64,000 bases of DNA from Marthasterias glacialis (Eukaryota; Echinodermata; Asteroidea; Forcipulatida; Asteriidae). Position numbers and translations under genes: made by a program. The notes under the pieces were generated by a model, which worked only from the letters and a program-made list of their open reading frames with translations, searched no databases and was not told where the DNA came from. The stretch spans positions 11,298,104 to 11,362,103 of the forward strand of contig OU452228.1 of the NCBI GenBank assembly GCA_911728455.2, in the 5' to 3' direction. Positions 57,501-64,000 of the stretch are shown here, piece after piece; the first letter of the stretch is position 1; each line of letters starts with the position of its first letter.

Positions 57501-60500
57501 AGACAGAACTGAATCTGACCTTAGAGCCTCCATACTAGTCCCATATCGTCCTGCAGAACTGAAAAAAGTGCCTTGTGTGAAGAAGTTGTTCTTCAACATC
57601 CAGTTTCATATTTCATTTTGCCAAATTGAAATAAGAATATTCTGTATTACATATAAGAATAGGATGAACATGCACAAAAGCACTGGACAATTAGACAGCG
57701 TTTTCTTGAAAACGTGACCGCCTAATTTGATGGGCATTATGAAAGTTAATCTGACCCTAAAGCCGCTCTTTAAAAATATGTTGGTTTCTGTCAGGAAGTC
57801 GATTAAATCCTTTGAGTCCGTACAGGATTTGATGACATTAATTCACTTGCAAGTTTTGCAGAATATATCCGAATCCAAGGTGAATTCAATATCCATGCTA
57901 AGTTCTATGCTTAAAGTGATGAGGGAACCAGTTTGCACCAGATGTAAACAACAAATATTGTCCAAGCCAGCAAGCGGGCAACGTTTTTACAAATGGCATT
58001 GTGTACAATCAAAATATTGGGACAAAGGTCGACCGGAAATTTCACTGCTGAGCATGCACAGAGCACGCACAGGCCGTCTAACACTTTGTTTCAACCACAC
58101 AAAGAGGAAGCATGGTCTTAAATAGTTTTTCGACTGTTATGCAGGGAATATTTTGTTATCCCCGATTCCAAGACCTTTGTCCTTTTGTTGCAAGAAGAGG
58201 ATTACCAGCCATTGAGAGGCTTCTGTCATTGTTTATTTAATGTATTTTGGCTCAATGGAGGTAAAGCAGAGTGAACCGGGGAGCCAGCCGTGGTTCAGAG
58301 TTCAGTGCCAATCCTATGCCGTAGCTCACGGCCGAGGTTTTGCAAGTCACAGTTACACATATTTGACATTTTTTCAATAGAGAAAACAAAAATCCTGGTG
58401 CTATAAAGAGAATCTTTGTTCTCTTGGCTTTGTCACGTCATGGTTTCTTTCTGCCAGCAGTACTCTTAATTAAAAAAAGATTCCTGCATGAAAATAATCC
58501 CGTCAGGCTGGATAGGAACAAATAAAAGATTCCCAGCAGCAACTGGTTTAGATGCTTCAAGATAACTCACATCAACATCAGGAAACTTTCTTAAAGAATT
58601 GAAGTGGGTTCAAGTTCCAGATTGTCCTGAGGAATGTTGCCACTTCAAGTTTTCTCATGTTCAAGAAAGTGTCAGCTGAATAGGTGTAATGCCAAATCTG
58701 CCTGACATATATGTATAAGAAATGTGGCATTGAACTTGTAATCATTGCAAGTGCAGTTGGGAGGCAGTCCTGATTGCTTCGTTCTTGAAAGGGTAAGGGC
58801 ACCAAGGCATTTTCTTCTTGACAAAGGGCAACTCTATGAGGAAATTTTATACTGAACATTTTAAGGGTGCCTGGGCAATGACCAGGGGCTTGGCGGCAAT
58901 TGTCTCCGTTGCCTCCATGAAGTATCAGACCTAGGAAGCTTTTCTTCAAGGAAAAGTTTCTGTTTTGGATGAAGGATATTTGTCTTGAAACCTACTTTTT
59001 ATTATTGACTCTTTTCCTTTTAATATTTAGTGTTGTGCCTTTCCTTAAAGTTACCAGAGGCAGTCTATAAATTTTTAAAATACTTTGAAATATTTCAAGA
59101 CTGAAAGTTCACCAACAGTTGGGAATTTTAAGTAAATAATCTTAATTATTAAAGAACATAATTTTTATGCCTTTGAGAAAGACTCTGCTGGGGTCGAAAC
59201 AAGAGGCCAGTGACAAATTTTTGCGTAAATAATCTTGTTAACATTTCATAACATTGTACATCAGTTTGCACTGCAAACTTTAATTTGCTAAAACAAGCAT
59301 ACACATAGTGAGTGTGTGTCTATCTGCTGATGACAGAGGACTTCCAGCAAGACCATTATATGTACTTTGAAACAACAAACCTGTGAAAGCTTAGAAGCTC
59401 CGTTGGTCATCGGAGTCCCGAGAAAATAGGGAAAAACCCACTCACTGTTTTCAAACATCCGGGTTTCGGACTTGGTTTTACAACAATGAAATAAGCAATG
59501 GTGATTGGTGATGCTTTTCTCGACTTTGACAGTAGTAATCCTTTTTTCAAATTCTTTTCTTTGTCTCTTAGATCACTAGTCATCCGTACTTGAAAATGAA
59601 AATCTTGTAAAAGGTTTAATTGAAAAAGAAAAAAAAAATTGACTTTGTTTGCAAAAGAAGAAAAAACAGAACGGAGAAAAGCAATTTAAATGCAAAGGAC
59701 GCATTATGCATTTTAACAAAGCTGTATAGAAATAGCCTGATTTGTATGCATGACATACTGACCGAACTACTGGCAGTCGGGTCAATCGTGTTTACGCTGT
59801 TCTTGTTTCATAACCGGTATGTAAATTAAATACGATAAGGGGACATGTTGTAATGGCTTCTGCTACAGCGAGTGCAGAAGTGAGTCTATCCGCACTGAAG
59901 TGCACAATTGATAGCTTTTTTTTAGGAAGGCATGGGAGAGAGAGAGTTTGAAACAGAAAGGTTGTCTAATTTTTTGACCAGTTAATCCTGTTGGTAAGTG
60001 ATGAGGTTTTGGAGCCGGAAGTGCATTGTAAACGAATGGTATACATACATGTACATGAACATTCCTTACACTGCACTCTGGCTGCAAAACATCATCAACG
60101 TACAATGCTGTCAATGCTTGTTCTTACCTTAATATAAAGAAAGATGTCAGAGTAATCAATTAATGGCACAGAGTGTAACCCACATTGTGCTAGCGTTTTG
60201 TTTAGTTTAGTTTTGTCAACATCATTGGTTTGGTGAAAAAAAAATAACACTGGGCGTATTTGCATCCCAGTAATGGCAGAAAACACTGGTACATGACATC
60301 CCCAATGGATTTGTTTTGTCTATACTGATCACTGGTATTATTAACTTGGACCGGAACACGCTATGTCATGACATAGTCTGACCGTGTGCCAAATTCCATG
60401 CCTGTATTATTAAAGGCACAATCCCATCACCTACCTGCCATACTACAAAAGCCTGACAACTCACAACAACACTATTTTCATATTGTTACTCTAAACCATA

Positions 60501-61838
60501 CTGGAACGATTCACAAGAGAATCAAATAATTCTGTGCGGCCGTTGTCATTTATTTATCTTTTGTTGTGTCGTGGCCGTTTGTCAAGCGAATTGGACTCGA
60601 GCTCTGGTGTTTCTGATCAGCAGAGTGTGGGTTCGAGTCCTGGTCTTGACACTTGTGTCCTTAAAGCAAGACTTTTAACCATTATCGCTTCATCCTTCAG
60701 ATGGAATGTAAAGCCATAGGTCCTGTGCATTGTGCAATGCACGGAAAAGAACTGGTTACACTAAATGCTAAGAGAAGGCTTTGCCCTGGTGTTTCTGGCA
60801 GTGGCTGCTGAATGCGCTGCATAATTTTGTAAACCCTAAAGGTACTAGATAAATGGGTCTCATAATTCAAAAACTTCAAAAACCTGTCTTAAAAATTATA
60901 TGATAAGTGCCATGAGTACCTACTTGTTGGTAGATACGTGCGCTATATAAGACTCCGGTATTATTATTATTCTAACTGAAGACAAACGTGTATGTTTTTT
61001 TCCCTTAATCTTCAAGTGGAAAAATCCTCTCTGAATTATTTTGCAGAGCTGTGTAAAAACAGGAAAACTTGTCAAGCAAATTCATTTCTTTCGGGAAATT
61101 ATTCTTTAAAGCTAGTCACATACAAGATTCACCAAATGGAATTTGGGTAGTAAAGGTTTCTCCCAGAAAATTTGTTCAGCAAATCAGCACCCATGATTAG
61201 CCTCTGGTTATGAAAGTTTTTCCATTTGATGAAAAAAAATAATAAAATCCTCTTGAAAATGTGGAAATCTGAATTTCAAATTGTCTCCAATTGTAAAGTT
61301 GTTTGGTACTCCTCTTAAGTACATGATTCATCCATTCTTGAAAAAAAAAAACGAAAAAAAAAAAAAACAACACTCAATTAACCAGCGATTCGTCAATTGT
61401 CGTCCAAAATCCACTTCTTGAAATTTTGAAAAATCTACATTTCAAATTACAAAACTACCCTTAAGGCAGTGGCAGAAACCTCAGGGAGCACGGAAATCAG
61501 GTCATTCTCTGTGTAAGGGGAGACAACAAATAATAAATACAAATTAGATACAGACTTATTGATGTATGCAAGTCGATGATACATAACAATCCCCGTGGGT
61601 TTTATCACCAACCAAAATACTTGTGTTTAAACGGTTCTCTCACCCCTTGACAAAACAGACGTGTTAACATTTCATTTTGTACGGTGACAGTGATCCAAAT
61701 CAGCGAGGGGATATCGTGCTACTATCGCTTCTTGACCAAGGGACAGGAGTGGATCTGGCTGCAGACACGCAATTACATCACATACAACCAATGGAACTGC
61801 AAGCCAGAGTTCATCGTGTGCATGCATCAAGTGGTCAA
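45496..61838 (+). CDS. CLOCK: CLOCK, bHLH-PAS circadian transcription factor, N-terminal half; 3' part outside the window
   Basis: CLOCK pairs with BMAL1/CYCLE on E-boxes to drive circadian transcription in the nucleus. Seven exons join in phase: 45496-45549, 47025-47173, 48553-48731, 53022-53253, 54451-54613, 56453-56559, 61691-61838, about 340 codons. Order of parts: short acidic N-terminus, basic region [13 protein letters not shown], helix-loop-helix with [12 protein letters not shown] starting at [12 protein letters not shown], linker with [10 protein letters not shown], and PAS-B with [45 protein letters not shown] and [11 protein letters not shown]. The start is taken at the ATG at 45506, because [11 protein letters not shown] resembles the short acidic fly N-terminus. 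Untranslated exons may lie upstream. CLOCK against NPAS2 cannot be separated here; invertebrates usually have one gene. Confidence 0.94.
45985..46090. mobile_element. Foldback element in CLOCK intron
   Basis: GTTGTTTAAACACGATGAGG and TTCTCGATAATTTTAC on the left are inverted as GTAAAATTATCGAGAA and CACTGTGTTTAAACAACT on the right. Confidence 0.72.
46655..46775. mobile_element. Foldback element in CLOCK intron
   Basis: ATTGTCGCAGAATATATTCA and AGGTGAAACCTGG on the left are inverted as CCAGCTTTCACCTTG and ATATTCTGCGACAAT on the right, 250 bases upstream of the bHLH exon. Confidence 0.7.
47025..47173 (+). CDS. CLOCK: CLOCK bHLH exon
   Basis: [20 protein letters not shown], then [18 protein letters not shown] and FLKVHN plus one base. 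The glutamate and arginines that contact the E-box are kept. Acceptor ACAG, donor GTAAGA. Confidence 0.96.
47540..47690 (+). repeat. Dispersed repeat, copy 2 (partner 6120-6310)
   Basis: ACCAATCAGCATGGAGGATT, GCAGCGGCCATA and GCTCGGATTAGT match 6120-6310 in order. Confidence 0.55.
47708..47835 (+). repeat. tRNA-headed SINE related to family B
   Basis: Head GGGGTCTAGTGGTGAAGAC with B box GGTTGGAATCCC, then a diverged body with TTGAGTATACTGATTAGC. Confidence 0.55.
48058..48333. mobile_element. AATAGACC-ended TIR element, copy 1
   Basis: AATAGACCAATCCATTAAG at the left is inverted as CTTAATGGATCAGTCTATT at the right. 276 bp, non-coding. The partner is at 62064-62511. Confidence 0.75.
48553..48731 (+). 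CDS. CLOCK: CLOCK exon, end of HLH and start of PAS-A
   Basis: [20 protein letters not shown] then [20 protein letters not shown] and [10 protein letters not shown]. Acceptor CCAG, donor GTAAGT. Confidence 0.95.
49827..49989 (+). mobile_element. CAGGCCTG element with 6-bp target duplication CATAAA
   Basis: Left end CAGGCCTG, right end eroded to CGGTCTG. CATAAA is directly outside both ends (49821-49826 and 49990-49995). Interior blocks as in the other copies. 163 bp. Confidence 0.84.
50468..51034 (+). mobile_element. TTAACCAG-type DNA element, copy 8 (right end lost)
   Basis: Starts TTAACCAGAAGACCCCGGATGA and carries the family blocks to TCTCAAAGAAAATCAATTC, where unrelated sequence begins. 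Confidence 0.77.
51150..51240 (+). repeat. G-rich tract followed by a T-rich tract
   Basis: A run of about 13 G, further G runs to 51196, then about 30 bases almost all T. The G tract could form a quadruplex on the + strand. Confidence 0.7.
51513..51723. mobile_element. TIR element of about 210 bp
   Basis: TTAAAGGGGTTGTGTCGTCA at the left is inverted as ATGACGACACAGCCCCTTTA at the right, with further pairing of CCAGTTACTAC-like and CGCGC parts inside. Confidence 0.75.
53022..53253 (+). CDS. CLOCK: CLOCK exon, PAS-A and linker
   Basis: [19 protein letters not shown] then [13 protein letters not shown] and [12 protein letters not shown], ending in one base of a glycine codon. Acceptor GCAG, donor GTGAGT. 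Confidence 0.95.
53372..53535 (-). repeat. SINE family A body fragment
   Basis: On the - strand, AAAGAACGCAGTGCACTTA and CAAGGTGC-type blocks in body order. The tRNA head is absent. Confidence 0.6.
53931..54255. mobile_element. TIR element, possibly hAT-type
   Basis: CAGCGGCAAAACTAGGG at the left and CTTAGTTCTGCCACTG at the right are inverted copies. The 8 bases outside, GCCCATAG and GGCCACAG, agree at six places, compatible with an old 8-bp duplication. A C run of 12 lies near the right end. Confidence 0.58.
54451..54613 (+). CDS. CLOCK: CLOCK exon, inter-PAS linker and start of PAS-B
   Basis: [20 protein letters not shown] then [16 protein letters not shown] plus two bases of arginine. 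Acceptor CCAG, donor GTAGGC. Confidence 0.96.
55150..55315. mobile_element. Near-perfect 165-bp palindrome
   Basis: AGTGTGAGGACCCGGTCTTC on the left and GAAGACCGGGTCCTCACACT on the right are exact inverted copies, and pairing continues almost to the centre (GGACCGAGCCTAAGGCGAGGTCC). Confidence 0.82.
55316..56097. other. CLOCK intron, nothing recognised
   Basis: A CAGGCCTGATACTTCA fragment at about 55393 is the only shared motif. Confidence 0.4.
56098..56400. mobile_element. AGGGTTCTCCCC-ended TIR element (partner 42452-42660)
   Basis: AGGGTTCTCCCCATG at the left is inverted as CCTGGGGAGAACCCT at the right. The centre matches 42452-42660. Its right border is about 50 bases from the CLOCK acceptor at 56451. 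Confidence 0.7.
56453..56559 (+). CDS. CLOCK: CLOCK exon, PAS-B middle
   Basis: [19 protein letters not shown] then [16 protein letters not shown]. The first A completes arginine and the final T begins leucine. Acceptor GCAG, donor GTAAGT. Confidence 0.97.
56575..56765 (-). repeat. SINE family A, internally deleted copy
   Basis: (AAT)n, then the inverted tail block TATATAGCGCATGTATCTACC, then CCCATTTATGTAGCACCTTG and a B-box remnant GGATTTGAACC. The body middle is missing. It lies 16 bases after a CLOCK exon. Confidence 0.62.
57007..57394. mobile_element. TTAAAGG-ended TIR element
   Basis: TTAAAGGCAAGTGACACCTT at the left and AGGTACACCCAACCTTTAA at the right are diverged inverted copies. 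388 bp, non-coding. It resembles a family I recall as abundant in echinoderms, but I cannot verify that here. Confidence 0.62.
57924..58550 (+). mobile_element. TTAACCAG-type DNA element, copy 9
   Basis: Starts GGAACCAGTTTGCACC and ends CAGCAGCAACTGGTTTA, with all family blocks between. It is in the last visible CLOCK intron. Confidence 0.77.
58765..58933 (-). mobile_element. CAGGCCTG element, old copy
   Basis: Ends CAGTCCTG and CAGACCTA, and interior GAAAGGGTAAGGGCACCAAG. The flanks GGGAGG and GGAAGC agree at four of six bases, as expected for a decayed 6-bp duplication. Confidence 0.68.
58940..60560. other. CLOCK intron, nothing recognised
   Basis: No exon or named repeat seen. Confidence 0.4.
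60563..60975 (+). repeat. SINE family A, full-length copy
   Basis: Head GTGTCGTGGCCGTTTGTC, anticodon-like region ACTCGAGCT, B box GGTTCGAGTCC, full body, then TACCTACTTGTTGGTAGATA, GCGCTATATAAGAC and an (ATT)n tail. The most complete family member here, about 410 bp. Confidence 0.8.
61691..61838 (+). CDS. CLOCK: CLOCK exon, end of PAS-B
   Basis: [18 protein letters not shown] then [17 protein letters not shown] and [10 protein letters not shown] plus two bases. Acceptor ACAG, donor GTATGT. The next exon is beyond the window. Confidence 0.97.
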
Positions 61839-62063
61839 GTATGTATCTATTAAAATCTATGTTATCTACAGTAATTACCTTCTTTTTGTTTTTTACCATG
61901 TACAGTGGTTTTATGAAGATGTATTGACAATAGCTATCCAAAAAGTAGTTTTCTGGGTAGTTTTTGTCACTTGATAAGTTGAGTTTTGGCATTGATAATA
62001 CAACTATCAAGTCTACAAAATATTGGGAAAACTTTATTTCTGATACCAGAAAGAAACCATGGA

Positions 62064-62511
62064 ATAGACCAATCCATTAAGCCCCACCTACCTTAGCAAC
62101 TGCCTAGCAACAGCACATGGTGAGACTTTCTTGCCACGATCGCAGCCCACACGTATCTGATACGATAAACACACGTACATGGTTTTCATGGACGGTATGG
62201 ATTTAGTTTCGTGGCCTTTTGAGCAGTGCATTGAGTTCAAAGAACAATGTAGATAGGAACACTGTTAAACCACTTTTACACGACTGTGCAGGGACCACTG
62301 CTGTGGGATTTGCACCACCAGAAATACGTAAAAATATTAAACAAAACAAAAGTTAAGTACAGTTATGTGTGCTGATGTGTGTCAGAAAAATGGCGGCGGT
62401 TTGTTTACTTTTCTAATGGAATTTTAACGTGTCGGACTTTTGTTGAGGCTTTTGTCAAGGCTATTATTGGTCAATACGTTAGTAGGCGGAGCTTAATGGA
62501 AAGGTCTATTT
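62064..62511. mobile_element. AATAGACC-ended TIR element, copy 2
   Basis: AATAGACCAATCCATTAAG at the left is inverted as GCTTAATGGAAAGGTCTATT at the right. It is longer than copy 1 at 448 bp. Confidence 0.75.
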
Positions 62512-62554
62512 CCCAATGGGATTTGGATATGGTATAACATGTATTGTACTGTCT

Positions 62555-62755
62555 TAACCCTAACAGTCCCTATTCCATCAAACTCTAACAGCCGGTTTTG
62601 TTGGATTTTGTTGGACTGGGGACTGCATGAGTAAACTGATCATGCTTTACGTGGGTTCAAGGCATACCACCATAATCAGAGTACCACAGTTTGGGTGTTG
62701 AGTTACCCATATGATGTTGGAATTTTGTTAAGAGTGGGGAAGGATCCTAGTAAAT
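62555..62755 (+). repeat. Dispersed repeat, copy 2 (partner 6325-6520)
   Basis: GTTGGACTGGGGACTGCATG, AGTAAACTGAT, GGCATACCACCATAATCAGA and GTTACCCATATGATGTTGGA match the first copy in order. Confidence 0.6.
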
Positions 62756-63454
62756 CACATACGGGTGTTAGGGTTAATAGAGAAGACACCTCACCACAGA
62801 TAACCTACAAATGCATTTCCGATTCACATGCACACACAATGATCTGGCCCGACACTTCTGTGGTGGTTTTGCTTTCCCTTTTGATTGGAGTGCCAGATGA
62901 AGTGAACAAATACACATGGTGAAGAGCTAAAAGATTAAAAACAATAAGTGTGCATTATTTCGAACAGAGTGGGGGTTGAACAGTGTAGTGGGAGCTCAAT
63001 TATTAAATTTGTGTAAGGAACGATTTTGCAGGCTTTGTAGCGTCAATGTAAGTGTGCATTGTAAATGTAAAAATTTTTGAGTAAAGGTAAGCAATTTCTT
63101 AATGGAATATGAAACTCATGGAATGTTCTTCCCGGTAAACGACTCTGCATTGTCAGTAAAAACGTGTCTGAAATTAAACGTTTAATTATTTTACAAGCCC
63201 AGCTTAATATCCGCGAACATAAAAATTACTAAATGCTCACAAAGTTGCTGTTTTAGGTTGAAAATGTGTGTCAAACTTCTTGAAAGTGTCCCACTAAATA
63301 ACAAAAAAATGGCGGCCATTGAGAAAGTTTTTCGTCGTGATGTTATGCAGCGGGGTCAGCCCTAAGTAACCTGCCCCAAAAGCAGGTTACTTGGAGGTGA
63401 CCGGGGTGAGCCACGACAATGACATCATAGCTGTTCAAAGGCACTGGGGTCAGA

Positions 63455-63615
63455 CTCGGGTCTTCAATGAGAGTCTTTGTTCTTTGTGCTTTGCTTAGTT
63501 TAGGGTTTCTTTGTGCCAGCCGGTATTCACAAAGAAGATTTATTCCTGCTGTTCGGAGAAATTAATCCCATCAGGAGACTCAGAAAAATATTGAGAACCC
63601 CTGTGCTAAGTGGTT
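63455..63615 (+). mobile_element. TTAACCAG-type DNA element, 3' fragment
   Basis: GAGTCTTTGTTCTTTGTGCT, TTTCTTTGTGCCAGC and ATTAATCCCATCAGG blocks in family order. The left half is absent. Confidence 0.62.
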
Positions 63616-64000
63616 TGTAACCACAAATCCTGTTGATCAAAAACTTGCGTGGAAGTATCACAGTGAAACAATCACCAGGGATTCAGACACAATACAGAGT
63701 AGTTAGCTCTTGAACATTCTTGATGGAGACAAAACGTCCTTGAATCTGAATGGATCATTCTCACATAAATGTGCTTAGCTTACAGGGCTTATTTTCACCA
63801 TCCCATGGGAAACCTGTTCTTGGAGGGCACATGACAAAGGGTGTTTACAGTGTGCTTCTTTCATGTTTCAGTACTACGAAGTGTAGAGCAAAGATAGTAT
63901 AGCGCCGAAGGCGCAAGATGTGTTACTCCGGCTGAAATGTGAAGTATGCACTGGATGCCATTTCAGTAAGCAAATCTTTTGATACAACAATACTTCAGTT

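Larger units (their letters stand above)
61839..64000. other. CLOCK intron to the window end
   Basis: Holds two shared repeats and a TTAACCAG fragment. I find no exon for the arginine-rich stretch expected after PAS-B. Confidence 0.55.

Noticed and set aside
45496-61838. NPAS2 rather than CLOCK
   Set aside because: The visible domains do not separate the two. NPAS2 is a vertebrate paralogue, while repeats and gene structure here point to an invertebrate.

Overview
This is a eukaryotic nuclear window: short protein-coding exons with GT/AG junctions lie in a repeat-rich, AT-leaning background. The three recognisable genes and the density of short inverted-repeat elements and tRNA-headed SINEs suggest a marine invertebrate deuterostome. 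An echinoderm, possibly a sea star, is my best guess, but the phylum is inference.

Layout. (1) Positions 1-8763, + strand: the 3' half of a soluble epoxide hydrolase gene (EPHX2-like), eight exons ending at a TAA at 8761-8763. (2) Positions 12122-20895, - strand: a complete histidyl-tRNA synthetase gene (HARS). Twelve exons join in frame to 509 codons. An additional first exon inside intron 1 (19367-19471) encodes a basic, acid-poor leader and joins the same second exon in the same phase, so one gene probably makes both cytosolic and mitochondrial enzyme. EPHX2 and HARS converge tail to tail. (3) Positions 45496-61838, + strand: the 5' part of a CLOCK gene (bHLH-PAS circadian factor), seven exons covering the basic helix-loop-helix, PAS-A and PAS-B regions; the gene runs past the window. 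HARS and CLOCK are divergent, about 24.6 kb apart, and I see no convincing gene between them.

The rest is mostly mobile-element debris. I separated three tRNA-derived SINE families (A with tRNA-Leu-like heads, B and C), remnants of a LINE reverse transcriptase, and many non-autonomous DNA elements. These include a TTAA-ended family of about 600 bp with ten copies, a 165-200 bp family with CAGGCCTG ends and 6-bp target duplications seen three times, TTAA/CCCTCC elements resembling piggyBac, a 655-bp element whose ends are built from GTACC repeats, and several large foldbacks. Some sit within 20-60 bp of splice sites of HARS and CLOCK. I recognised no LTR element, Polinton or other capsid-bearing element, no true tRNA or rRNA gene and no CRISPR array.

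The three genes are not obviously related in function: lipid-epoxide hydrolysis, tRNA charging and circadian transcription. No operon-like logic applies. The observations most worth following are the dual-start HARS gene and the 6-bp-duplication transposon family.
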